Assembly (NCBI RefSeq): GCF_028293835.1
Contig: NZ_JAQGNX010000090.1
Span: 1 to 64,000 of the forward strand
Direction: 5' to 3'
Length of the DNA: 64,000 nt
Source of the DNA: Pseudomonas sp.
Lineage (GTDB): Bacteria > Pseudomonadota > Gammaproteobacteria > Pseudomonadales > Pseudomonadaceae
The notes beneath the pieces were generated by a model. It saw only the letters and a program-made list of their open reading frames with translations, was not told where the DNA came from and ran no database searches. Shown in pieces: positions 9,203-17,410 of the stretch. How positions within the stretch are numbered: the first letter of the stretch is position 1; every line of letters begins with the position of its first letter. Position numbers and translations under genes: made by a program.

Positions 9203-9655
9203 TCAATCTTTGCGATGTTCGAGTTCAAGCAATGCAGGCGTTGCAGGCAACCGTTCAACCACTGCCAGCTTCTCAACCGACTGCGCGGCACGCCAGGCCC
9301 GAAAAGCGTCCAGTTCGGCTTCCAGGGTCTTCATGACCCAGCCCAGCACGACGATGTCATCCAGCATACCGAACACCGGAATCCAGTCCGGGATGAGGTC
9401 AATGGGGCTGAGGAAGTACATCAGTCCTGCCACCACCGAGACCATTGCCTTGGGGCTGATCGCACGGTACTCTCCGCGCCAATAAGCAAGGCACAGTGCC
9501 TGAAGCAGCCGCAGATCGTCTTTGAGCTTACCCAGTCGATTGCCTTCCGCCGAGCCCTTGCGGGCCACCGCGAACAGCAACGCGGGCAGACGTCCAGCGG
9601 TGATCAAGCGCTGAGCCATGGGTATAAATCGAACCAGATTCCAAGGTATTTTCAT
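9203..9655 (-). CDS. YkvA-family (DUF1232) small membrane protein
   Basis: About 150 residues. The ATG at 9655 has GGAG six bases upstream and is preferred over a start at 9682. The family signature is seen around residues 85-115: LSPIDLIPDWIPVFG followed by DDIVVLGW, which forms a hairpin of two hydrophobic segments. Function of the family is not established. It stands alone between the HTH operon and a long non-coding gap. Confidence 0.85.
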   Translation of the reverse strand: MKIPWNLVRFIPMAQRLITAGRLPALLFAVARKGSAEGNRLGKLKDDLRLLQALCLAYWRGEYRAISPKAMVSVVAGLMYFLSPIDLIPDWIPVFGMLDDIVVLGWVMKTLEAELDAFRAWRAAQSVEKLAVVERLPATPALLELEHRKD

Positions 9656-9818
9656 ATCGACTCCGTTGAATGTCCGCGACACCTCGTAGGATAAAGGCTA
9701 CTCGCAATCACCTGAAGGCATGCTGTACAGGCCTGTTTCGATTGAGTTCGCTCCCCCACAGGCTGCATGGAGCGCGCGTTTACTGAAGTACAGATGGCCA
9801 TTCCATCGCCGTTTAAAT

Positions 9819-9843
9819 GTTATCCACACAAGTTGTGGATAAC
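9819..9843. promoter_or_regulatory. Pair of perfect inverted DnaA boxes
   Basis: TTATCCACA at 9820-9828 and its reverse complement TGTGGATAA at 9834-9842 are both exact matches to the bacterial DnaA-box consensus, forming a 10-bp inverted repeat with a 5-base spacer. A further partial box-like TTGTGAACA follows at 9845-9853. There is no dnaA, dnaN or repeat cluster here, so this is not the usual origin. Confidence 0.55.
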
Positions 9844-9992
9844 CTTGTGAACAGAGCCACTTTTTTGACCTGAAACCCCCGTCCCCTATGGCTTTGGCTC
9901 AGATCGGGCGTTTTTTACTCACATTAAAAATCATACAAAATCGTTGACTTGGTGGCTCACAAAAGCTACCCCCACCCTCGAATGAAGGTATT

Positions 9993-10026
9993 GCTTGATC
10001 GTCCTACAATCACCCGACGATCAAGC
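9993..10026. repeat. 11-bp perfect inverted repeat
   Basis: GCTTGATCGTC at 9993-10003 is mirrored by GACGATCAAGC at 10016-10026 with a 12-base loop. No T-run follows on either strand, so it looks more like a binding site or RNA structure than a terminator. Confidence 0.5.
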
Positions 10027-10090
10027 GATCTGTCAACGATATTACGACTGCATTGACTGCGATCTGTTCGCTGTCAAACACCAGATACGA

Positions 10091-10116
10091 CAACGCCCCG
10101 TCGGGACGGGGCGTTG
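10091..10116 (-). terminator. Strong hairpin after the FKBP gene
   Basis: CAACGCCCCGTC pairs perfectly with GACGGGGCGTTG, just 23 bases past the stop of the FKBP gene on its transcript. The stem is very stable but the following bases are not a clean T-run, so termination efficiency is uncertain. Confidence 0.55.
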
Positions 10117-10138
10117 CGGTCAAACCAGAAAGGCTCGA

Positions 10139-10873
10139 TTACTTGGCGGCAGGTGCAGCAGGAGCGTCCGCAGCTGCAGCTGCAGGGTCCTTGATGGCCA
10201 GCAGTTCAAGATCGAATACCAATACCGAGTTGGCAGGGATAGTCGGGCTCGGGCTCTGTGCGCCGTAGGCCAGGTCGCTAGGGATGTACAGTTTGACCTT
10301 TTCGCCAACGTGCATCAGTTGCAGACCTTCGACCCAACCCGGGATCACGCCGCTTACCGGCAGATCGATCGGGCTGCCGCGTTCAACTGAACTGTCGAAC
10401 ACTTTGCCATCAGTCAGCTTGCCTTCGTAGTGAACGGTCACGACGTCGGTCGGCTTAGGCTGAGGGCCATCGGCTTTTTTGATGATTTCGTATTGCAGGC
10501 CGGAAGCAGTAGTCGTCACTTCCTTACGCTTGCCGTTTTCTTCGAGGAACTTTTTGCCAGCAGTCGCCGACTCTTCGCTCATCTTGGCCATACGCTCTTC
10601 AGCGCGTTTCTGCAGAGCAGCAAAGGCTTCGACCAGCTCGTCATCCTTGAGTTTCTGCTCTTTCTTGCCGACGGCATCTTCGATGCCTTGGGCTACGGCT
10701 TTGGAGTCCAAATCATCCATACCTTCCTGAGCCAGGCTTTTGCCCATGTTCAAGCCGATACCGTACGAAGCTTTTTGGGCCGGGGTTTTCAGCTCTACGT
10801 TGGTATGCGAGTCACAACCCGCCAGTACCAGACCAACCAGGGCTACCGCCGCCGCCAACCGATGCTGTTTCAT
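10139..10873 (-). CDS. FKBP-type peptidyl-prolyl isomerase lipoprotein
   Basis: 244 residues, envelope-located prolyl isomerase/chaperone of the FkpA/Mip type. The ATG at 10873 is preceded by AAGGAA; it gives a lipoprotein signal with lipobox LAGC and lipidated Cys20. Residues about 25-120 are the helical dimerisation domain (KASYGIGLNMGKSLAQEG). Residues about 130-228 are the FKBP domain with VTVHYEGKL, DGKVFDSS, IPGWVEGLQLM, IPSDLAYGA and LVFDLELL. The C-terminal tail is Ala/Pro-rich. Likely helps fold outer-membrane proteins. Confidence 0.92.
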   Translation of the reverse strand: MKQHRLAAAVALVGLVLAGCDSHTNVELKTPAQKASYGIGLNMGKSLAQEGMDDLDSKAVAQGIEDAVGKKEQKLKDDELVEAFAALQKRAEERMAKMSEESATAGKKFLEENGKRKEVTTTASGLQYEIIKKADGPQPKPTDVVTVHYEGKLTDGKVFDSSVERGSPIDLPVSGVIPGWVEGLQLMHVGEKVKLYIPSDLAYGAQSPSPTIPANSVLVFDLELLAIKDPAAAAADAPAAPAAK

Positions 10874-11243
10874 GCTAATTCCTTGTTCATGCGCCAAAAG
10901 GGCAAACGAGTAAAGCCGCGAGCTTATCAGGCTGCCGCGATCAATGGCTACCGGCATGAGAGGCACAAAAGATAGATAAGTTCAGGTATCCAAACGTTTT
11001 CTTGCAGCGTGAGCCACTCGTACAGCATTGGTTCAGCTCCGGCAAAGGCGGCCAATGGCCTGCTCCGGCCTTCTCACAAACAAGATCGAGACCAGGCCAT
11101 TGAAACAATTTTTGTCGCTCAGGGCCTGTTCCAGCGCAGCGTAGCGTGATTACTTGGGATTTCGTATCTGAAGAAATGGCTACTTGCCACTAACGCACCG
11201 GCTCAGGCATAAGGTGGCTACAAATAGACAAGGAGGTTCCACG
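10874..11243. other. Gene-free stretch between divergent genes
   Basis: Divergent promoter region for the FKBP gene (left) and the di-haem cytochrome (right). I see only short palindromic bits such as GGCCAATGGCC and no gene or terminator. Confidence 0.5.
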
Positions 11244-13052
11244 TTGCGCTTTTTAACCCGTGCGTTATTGCTGATTGCGGCACTGCTTGGCCTGGTATTG
11301 GCGGTCGTTCTGTATTACGTCATCAATCCAGACCTGCCGGTCTATGTGCCTGCCGAACAGGTCCATTATCTTGATCAATGGACCGAGCAAGACCGCCAGA
11401 CGTATTACTTCACGCCTCAGGGCACTGAGGTAAAAGGCCTGCGCTACGATTGGTTCGGCGCGCTGGAGCTGCCCTTCTCCGAAAAGCGCTTCGCCACCCC
11501 CGAATATTTGGCGCGTTTCGGTTTCCTGGTAGACCCCAAACAACACGCGACGCCTGCGAACCCGGGCAACCTCCCCGTTGGCTTTACCCAACACACCAAT
11601 CCTGGAAGCAACGAGCGGTACCTGGACATCACCTGCGCAGCTTGCCACACCGGAGAGCTGCGCTTTAAAGGCCAGGCCGTGCGCATCGACGGCGGTGCAG
11701 CCCATCACGTATTGCCGTCCAGTGTGCCTACTTTGCGCGGTGGCAGCTTTGGTCAGGCATTAGTGGCAAGCCTGTTCTCGACGTATTACAACCCGTGGAA
11801 ATTCCAACGCTTCGCGCGCACCGTTCTTGGCGAAAATTACGACGCTCAACACGAGCAATTGCGCACGGATTTCAAGCAATCGCTGAATACCTTCGTCCAC
11901 GAAGCCTGGAACGACACCCATCGTGGGCTTTATCCGACTCAAGAAGGGCCTGGCCGGACCGACGCGTTTGGACGCATAGCCAATGCGGCCTTTGGCGCCG
12001 GGGTCTCCGAGAAGAACTATCGCGTGGCCAACGCGCCTGTGGATTATCCGCAGCTTTGGGACATCTGGAAGTTTGACTGGGTGCAGTGGAACGGTTCTGC
12101 CCAGCAGCCCATGGCTCGCAACATCGGTGAGGCACTGGGCGTGGGCGCCACATTGACGATGTTTGATGCCGCAGGCCAAGCCTTGACCGGCGATGCCCGT
12201 TACCCGTCAGGCGCGCGAATCAGCGATCTCCATACCATCGAGGTCACGCTGCAAGGGCTAAAAGCGCCGGTATGGCCGCAAGAGCTGCTGGGCGCCATCG
12301 ACCGTTCACGGGCTGCTCAGGGGAAGACCCTGTTTGCCAGGAACTGCGCAGGCTGCCACGTACCTTCGGTAGAGAAAACCCCTGAGCGTGATGTTCTGTT
12401 ACTGAAAAATCTGCCCGTTGCGTACATCGGCACCGACCCGAACACCGCCGATAACATTTTCAACCAGCGTTACGACCTGAGCGCCCTCAAGTGGGACCCG
12501 AAAGAACTCGCAGCGTTAAACGTTAAGGTCTACCCCACCGCAGAAGTGCCACTGGACACCAGCCATGTCTCCATGACCACCGGTCTGGCGTACATCACGG
12601 CCTTTGTTGAAGCCCGGGCTTACCGCGATATGAAGCTGACACCGGCCCAAACCCTGGAATTTGATGGCTTCGGACTGCCCATCAGCGTCCGTGAAGAGCG
12701 CACATACCGCGCGCGACCATTGGACGGTGTCTGGGCTACCCCGCCTTTCCTGCATAACGGGTCGGTCCCAAGCCTCTATCAATTGCTCTCGCCTCAGGAT
12801 GAACGTGCGGCGACCTTCTATACCGGCAGTGTCGAGTTCGATCCGCGACATGTGGGCTATAGCACCGAAAATTTCGCCGGTGCCTTTCTGTTTGACACAA
12901 AAATCTCCGGCAACCACAACAGCGGCCATGAATTTCGCACGGGCCCACTTGGCAACGGCGTCATTGGCCGGCTGCTGCAGCCTGAAGAACGCTGGGCGCT
13001 GGTGGAGTACCTGAAGGTAATCGGCGGCCCACTCGACACTCAGCTGCAGTAG
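11244..13052 (+). CDS. Membrane-anchored di-haem c-type cytochrome, RoxA/peroxidase-like
   Basis: About 602 residues. The likely start is the TTG at 11244, which has AAGGAGG seven bases upstream and places the hydrophobic segment at residues 3-25, the usual single N-terminal anchor. Two haem-binding motifs, CAACH (near residue 131) and CAGCH (near residue 369), are separated by a long domain, as in di-haem peroxidases and RoxA-type oxygenases; the phrase FLHNGSVPSLYQLL near the C-terminus belongs to that superfamily. It most likely faces the periplasm. It lies 35 bases before a catalase-like gene and probably shares its transcript. Peroxidase or oxygenase activity cannot be decided from sequence. 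Confidence 0.82.
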   Translation: MRFLTRALLLIAALLGLVLAVVLYYVINPDLPVYVPAEQVHYLDQWTEQDRQTYYFTPQGTEVKGLRYDWFGALELPFSEKRFATPEYLARFGFLVDPKQHATPANPGNLPVGFTQHTNPGSNERYLDITCAACHTGELRFKGQAVRIDGGAAHHVLPSSVPTLRGGSFGQALVASLFSTYYNPWKFQRFARTVLGENYDAQHEQLRTDFKQSLNTFVHEAWNDTHRGLYPTQEGPGRTDAFGRIANAAFGAGVSEKNYRVANAPVDYPQLWDIWKFDWVQWNGSAQQPMARNIGEALGVGATLTMFDAAGQALTGDARYPSGARISDLHTIEVTLQGLKAPVWPQELLGAIDRSRAAQGKTLFARNCAGCHVPSVEKTPERDVLLLKNLPVAYIGTDPNTADNIFNQRYDLSALKWDPKELAALNVKVYPTAEVPLDTSHVSMTTGLAYITAFVEARAYRDMKLTPAQTLEFDGFGLPISVREERTYRARPLDGVWATPPFLHNGSVPSLYQLLSPQDERAATFYTGSVEFDPRHVGYSTENFAGAFLFDTKISGNHNSGHEFRTGPLGNGVIGRLLQPEERWALVEYLKVIGGPLDTQLQ

Positions 13053-13087
13053 TTTTCACGCAGCCTGAATTGCACAAGGATCAACAC

Positions 13088-14224
13088 ATGCTGACCACCC
13101 TTTGGGTTCGCCTCGGAGCGCTTCTGGGAAAAGTTTTCCTGCTACTGCTGGCGCTCGGCTTGATCGGCTGGGTGCTGGCGACCGCGTGGTTTTCATGGCA
13201 CCACCGCGGCCCCGTCTCAGCCCAGGAGCAAATTCCGCCCGGCGAATCCGCCATGACCCAAGGCATCATCCAGACTGCGATCAGCGTCGTCGATCAACAT
13301 CGGGAAAGCACACGGTATCTGCGCGATGCCCATGCCAAAGCCCATGGCTGCGTGAAGGCGGAGGTTCAAGTAATGAATGACCTCGCCCCGGCGCTGCGCC
13401 AGGGCGTCTTCGCTGAGCCCGGAAAGATCTGGCACGCGTCGATGCGCCTCTCAAACGGCAATGCTTATCCCCAGATGGACAGTGCCAAAGACGCTCGCGG
13501 CATGGCGATCAAACTGATGGATGTGCCCGGTGCGCAACTGTTGGCCCAGCAACAAGGGCGCGGCGAGCAGGATTTTGTGATGTTCAACCATCCCAATTTC
13601 TTCGTCAGTGACGTCGCTGAATATGCGCAAAACATTGCCGCCCAAGCCGCCGGGCAAACTGCGCAAGCGTTTTTTCCAGGCTGGGACCCGCGCACGTGGC
13701 AAGTCCGCCATCTGTTCATCGCCCTGAGTACTCTGGCGCCGGCGCCAAACAGTCCGACCGAGAGCACTTATTATTCGGTATCGCCGTATAAATATGGCGC
13801 CGCCAACGCCAAGTTCAGGGTCGCGCCAGACCCGCAGAGTTGCCCCCAGTACAGCTTGCCGCCGCAGAACCAAAAGTTGCCGAACTTCTTGCGCAGCGCC
13901 CTGAATCAACAGTTGTCGGCAGATCGGATGCCCGCGTGTTTCGTGCTGCAGATCCAACGGCAGGACCCAGGCAAATTCATGCCCATCGAAGACACCAGTA
14001 TCGAATGGAAAGAAAGCGATGCACCCTTCGAGACCGTGGCCAAGGTGCGAATTCCCGCGCAGGACTTCGATACCCCAGCGCTTAATCTGGCGTGCGATAA
14101 CCAGTCATTCGATCCTTGGTTCGGCATCGCTGAACACCGACCGATTGGCGGCATCAACCGCCTGCGCAAAGCGGTGTACGAAGCGGTGAGCGAGTACCGG
14201 CACAGTCGCAACGCCGAGCAGTAA
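13088..14224 (+). CDS. Catalase-family membrane-anchored haem protein
   Basis: 378 residues. The ATG at 13088 has AAGGA seven bases upstream. Residues about 8-33 are a membrane anchor, so the haem domain is probably periplasmic. Catalase-like landmarks: the His in RDAHAKAHG (about residue 82), the Asn region MFNHPNFFVSD, and a Tyr/Arg-containing stretch YSVSPYKYG. The domain is shorter than typical monofunctional catalases and resembles the SrpA/allene-oxide-synthase-like branch. With the di-haem cytochrome upstream this suggests peroxide or organic-hydroperoxide chemistry in the envelope, an inference from pairing. Confidence 0.82.
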   Translation: MLTTLWVRLGALLGKVFLLLLALGLIGWVLATAWFSWHHRGPVSAQEQIPPGESAMTQGIIQTAISVVDQHRESTRYLRDAHAKAHGCVKAEVQVMNDLAPALRQGVFAEPGKIWHASMRLSNGNAYPQMDSAKDARGMAIKLMDVPGAQLLAQQQGRGEQDFVMFNHPNFFVSDVAEYAQNIAAQAAGQTAQAFFPGWDPRTWQVRHLFIALSTLAPAPNSPTESTYYSVSPYKYGAANAKFRVAPDPQSCPQYSLPPQNQKLPNFLRSALNQQLSADRMPACFVLQIQRQDPGKFMPIEDTSIEWKESDAPFETVAKVRIPAQDFDTPALNLACDNQSFDPWFGIAEHRPIGGINRLRKAVYEAVSEYRHSRNAEQ

Positions 14225-14253
14225 GGGTGCATCAGACATACCGCGTCGCTTCA

Positions 14254-14295
14254 TTCGCGAACAAGTTCGCTCCTACCGGTGGGCTCCTACCGGTC
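14254..14295. repeat. Interspersed palindrome fragment with tandem 12-mer
   Basis: A degenerate GCGAACAAGTTCGCTCCTAC element in which GCTCCTACCGGT is repeated at 14269-14280 and 14283-14294. It separates two convergent genes. Confidence 0.6.
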
Positions 14296-14310
14296 TTTGA
14301 CGACCGAGAA

Positions 14311-15309
14311 CTAATAACTCACCTTCACTGTCCGCCCGGTGTTGATCGACTCCAGCGCACAATCCGCCAACCGCAACGCATACAGACCGTCCCGCGCGCT
14401 GGTAGGCAGCGGTGTGTCGTTGTTGAGCGCATCGATAAAATGATCCAGCTCGTTACGGTAGGCCTCGGCATAACGCTCCAGGAAAAAATTCAACAACGGC
14501 TCGCGGGCCTCGGTCTGGGCAGCGTTCCAGAGCCGCAGCGTGCTTGATCGATGGTTGTCGTTAAGCAGCATGCCTTTGGCACCCGACACTTCCACCCGCT
14601 GGTCGTAGCCATACAGCGCTTCGCGGCAGCAATTGATGTGGCATTGCTTACCGGAAGCTGTACGCAACAGCACCATGACACTGTCGTAATCGTCGATCTC
14701 CACCAATCCCGTATCCACCAGTCGGCTGGCAATGGCCGTGACTTCGGTGGGTTCTTCCCCCAGCAACATGCGGGCGGTATCGAAATCGTGAATGGTCATG
14801 TCCCGCAGAATCCCTCCGGAATGCGCCAGGTATTCACGGGACGGCAGTCCTGGGTCTCGACTGGTGATAATGACCTGCCGTACTTCGCCAATGTGCCCAG
14901 CGGCGATGGCCTTGCGCAGGGCCAGCATGTCGGGATCAAAACGCCGGTTGAAACCGAGCATTACCTTACCCTTGAGGCGTTCGACCTCATTCACCGCATG
15001 GCGCGCCTTGTCGGTATCCAGATCAATGGGTTTCTCGCACAGCACCGCTTTACCATTGGCCACGGCCTTCAACATCAAATCGATGTGGGTATGAGTGGGC
15101 GTACCGATCACCACGGCGTCGATGTCATGCCGCTCCATCACCGCCGCGCAATCGTACTCGGCCTCGCAGTCAAACTGCGCGCTGAGCGCATCGACCCCTT
15201 CGCGCCACGGATCGGCAATCACCAACAAGTTGGCTCGGGGGTTGGCGGCGACGTTGGCCGCGTGGATCTTACTGATACGGCCGGCACCGAGGACAGCGAT
15301 ACGTAACAT
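14311..15309 (-). CDS. iolG: Inositol 2-dehydrogenase family (Gfo/Idh/MocA)
   Basis: 332 residues, NAD-dependent oxidation of myo-inositol (or a related polyol/sugar) to the keto form. The Rossmann domain begins LRIAVLGAGRISKIHAAN; the catalytic lysine lies in CEKPIDLD and the conserved pair in MTIHDFDTARMLLG. Closest in character to IolG. It follows the LacI gene by 43 bases on the same strand. No iolB, iolC, iolD or iolE is in the window, so inositol itself may not be the substrate. Confidence 0.85.
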   Translation of the reverse strand: MLRIAVLGAGRISKIHAANVAANPRANLLVIADPWREGVDALSAQFDCEAEYDCAAVMERHDIDAVVIGTPTHTHIDLMLKAVANGKAVLCEKPIDLDTDKARHAVNEVERLKGKVMLGFNRRFDPDMLALRKAIAAGHIGEVRQVIITSRDPGLPSREYLAHSGGILRDMTIHDFDTARMLLGEEPTEVTAIASRLVDTGLVEIDDYDSVMVLLRTASGKQCHINCCREALYGYDQRVEVSGAKGMLLNDNHRSSTLRLWNAAQTEAREPLLNFFLERYAEAYRNELDHFIDALNNDTPLPTSARDGLYALRLADCALESINTGRTVKVSY

Positions 15310-15352
15310 GATCGAACTCCTTTGTTTATTGTTGCTCAGGCGTTTGAGCGCA

Positions 15353-16378
15353 TTAGTTGGGCAAATTGAACGGGGTCACTACCTGTACCTCTGAAGAAGG
15401 AATAGGACCGGTTTTCCACAATCGGTGAAACTGCAGAATGTGCAGAAATACGTGTCGGGCATCAATGTTCAGGTTGTGATCAATGATCGCTGCGATTTTT
15501 TCTTCTGCCAGCAGCTGGCGATTTTCTTCATCCAGATCGTGACCGATGAACACCTCTAGGGGTCGACCAAGCGCGGCGAAGGCATCGACGATTGCTCGAT
15601 TACCACCGCCGACGCTGTACACCGCCTTCAGTTCGGAATGGGCGTTAAGCTCCTCTGTCACGCGCTTGAAGGTTGGCTCGTAAACGCCGTAACCGCCGCT
15701 GATGTCCAGCACCCGAAGGTGGGGTGCACGTTTACGTAGCCACATGCGAAAGCCCATCTCGCGCTCCTCTTCCCCGCGAAAACGATCACTGCTGAACACC
15801 ACGGCCACTTCCTGCGGGCTGGAGTCGAGCCACCGTGAGAGCAAATACGCAGCAGTCTGCCCGGCCGTGCGGTTGTCCATGCCCACATAACCAATGCGCT
15901 CGCTTTGCGGTAAATCAGTCACCAGGGTCACCACCGGAATCCCGGCAGCGGTGAGTTGATTTACCGCCAGATTGATCTGCGGCTCATCGGCGGCCTTGAG
16001 CACCACGCCCTGACTGCCAATCTCGGCGCAGCGCAGGATCAAGTCATGCATCTGCTGCGGGTCGATGTCTTCGAACAGATGAAATCGAGGGTAAATCCGG
16101 AACGGCGCCAGCCCGCCCAACTGCGTGGTCATGGCCACCTGCACCGCATTACTGAAGCGTTTCGGCGTGTGCATGATCACGTCGATATGAAAAGTTCGAC
16201 CCACGGCCAATCCGGTTTTCTCCTGAGCCTCGAGTTCCTCCAGGGCCTGTTCGATACGCCGATTGGTTTGGTAATGAACGCTTCCGCGCTGATGCAGCAC
16301 GCGGTCAACGGTGGCTTTACTGACGCCCGCCTGAGTCGCAATTTGCTTGATGGAGAATCGTTTGGCACGGCTGAGCAT
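15353..16378 (-). CDS. LacI-family transcriptional regulator
   Basis: 341 residues from the ATG at 16378, which puts the LacI helix-turn-helix at residues 8-30 (SIKQIATQAGVSKATVDRVL), as expected for the family; the longer reading from 16504 would give an atypical extension. Residues about 65-335 are a periplasmic-binding-protein-like sugar sensor (AGIPVVTLVTDLPQSERIGYVG). It heads the operon with iolG and is divergent from the SDR gene, so it probably controls both directions. Confidence 0.88.
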   Translation of the reverse strand: MLSRAKRFSIKQIATQAGVSKATVDRVLHQRGSVHYQTNRRIEQALEELEAQEKTGLAVGRTFHIDVIMHTPKRFSNAVQVAMTTQLGGLAPFRIYPRFHLFEDIDPQQMHDLILRCAEIGSQGVVLKAADEPQINLAVNQLTAAGIPVVTLVTDLPQSERIGYVGMDNRTAGQTAAYLLSRWLDSSPQEVAVVFSSDRFRGEEEREMGFRMWLRKRAPHLRVLDISGGYGVYEPTFKRVTEELNAHSELKAVYSVGGGNRAIVDAFAALGRPLEVFIGHDLDEENRQLLAEEKIAAIIDHNLNIDARHVFLHILQFHRLWKTGPIPSSEVQVVTPFNLPN

Positions 16379-16543
16379 GGTGTGCAGACGCCTGCGGCTG
16401 AGGTTTTTATGAGGTTTGTTCGGGCCATTGTGAGGTTCCCGTAATGCTAGTCTCTGTTCCGTCAGGTGTATAGCCGAACATAGCTTTACCCCATCGGCCT
16501 CCACTGCACCGTTCTGACAACAATAAAATCAACGGAGAAACCC
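16379..16543. promoter_or_regulatory. Divergent promoter region between LacI and SDR operons
   Basis: 165 bases holding the promoters of two divergent operons. The SDR start has CGGAGA five bases upstream. I do not see a clear LacI-type palindrome by eye. Confidence 0.45.
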
Positions 16544-17410
16544 ATGTCCGAAGCCAATCTCTCAGCCCCGTTCACTGGGCAATATTTTGTCGTAACCGGC
16601 AGCACTCAAGGGCTTGGCGCAGCAGTGGCCCGCACCTTGGCCCAGCGTGGCGCCGCCGGTTTGATTATCTGCGGGCGTAGCCGGGGCAAAGGTGAAGAGC
16701 AAGCGCGGCAACTGACAGCGCTCGATTGCCCAGCGTTTTTCGTCGAGGCCGACATGGAACGCGTCGATGACTGCCGTGGGGTAATTGATGCGGCCCGCCA
16801 GCACTTTGGCACCCTGCACGGCTTGGTCAATTGCGCCGGAATGTCGGACCGCGGCACCATTCTCGACACCTCACCAGAACTGTTCGACCGGATCTTCGCA
16901 GTCAACGTGCGGGCGCCGTTTTTTCTGATCCAAGAAGCCATCAAGCTGATGATCAGCACCCAGGTCGAAGGCTCCATCGTCAATATCCAAAGCGTCACCG
17001 GGCATGGTGGCCAGTCGTTTCTCACCGCGTATGCAGCGTCTAAAGGTGCCCTGGCGATCTTGACCAAGAACGTCGCGTTTAGCGCATTGCGCAATCGAAT
17101 TCGGGTCAACGGCCTGAATATCGGCTGGATGGACACGCCCCACGAGGATGAAATTCAGCGTCAGTACCACGGCGCGCAAGACGGCTGGTTGGCCGCCAGT
17201 GAACAACAGCAGCCTTTTGGTCGCCTGCTCAAGCCTGAGGAAGTAGCGCAAAGCGTCGCCTTCCTGCTGTCTAAAGAGTCGGGAATGATGACCGGTGCCG
17301 TGATCGACCTGGAACAAGGCGTCATCGGCTGCGGCGACGGCCCTAGCCCGCGCCCCGCCGCTCCGCTGTCGCTTGCTGGTTCAGGAGCACAGGCTGGAGA
17401 CCGGCCATGA
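16544..17410 (+). CDS. Short-chain dehydrogenase/reductase
   Basis: 288 residues, classical SDR. TGSTQGLG at 18-25 binds the cofactor, NCAGMSD is the NNAG-like segment, and the catalytic pair is Tyr163/Lys167 in YAASK. The last 25 residues are a Pro/Ala/Gly-rich extension not needed for the fold. It overlaps the dioxygenase gene by 4 bases (ATGA), so the two are translated together. Likely oxidises or reduces a polyol or sugar-like intermediate together with IolG. Confidence 0.88.
   Translation: MSEANLSAPFTGQYFVVTGSTQGLGAAVARTLAQRGAAGLIICGRSRGKGEEQARQLTALDCPAFFVEADMERVDDCRGVIDAARQHFGTLHGLVNCAGMSDRGTILDTSPELFDRIFAVNVRAPFFLIQEAIKLMISTQVEGSIVNIQSVTGHGGQSFLTAYAASKGALAILTKNVAFSALRNRIRVNGLNIGWMDTPHEDEIQRQYHGAQDGWLAASEQQQPFGRLLKPEEVAQSVAFLLSKESGMMTGAVIDLEQGVIGCGDGPSPRPAAPLSLAGSGAQAGDRP

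Larger units (their letters stand above)
9656..10138. other. Gene-free gap with DnaA-box palindrome and two hairpins
   Basis: No convincing reading frame. It holds the inverted DnaA boxes at 9819-9843, a T-rich stretch after GGGCG at 9905-9916, an 11-bp inverted repeat at 9993-10026 and a 12-bp hairpin at 10091-10116. A TTGACT hexamer at 9943-9948 could be a promoter element. A small RNA is possible but I cannot define one. Confidence 0.5.

Noticed and set aside
9819..9843. Chromosomal replication origin
   Set aside because: Only two perfect DnaA boxes, no AT-rich unwinding region with box cluster and none of dnaA, dnaN, rpmH, parA nearby.
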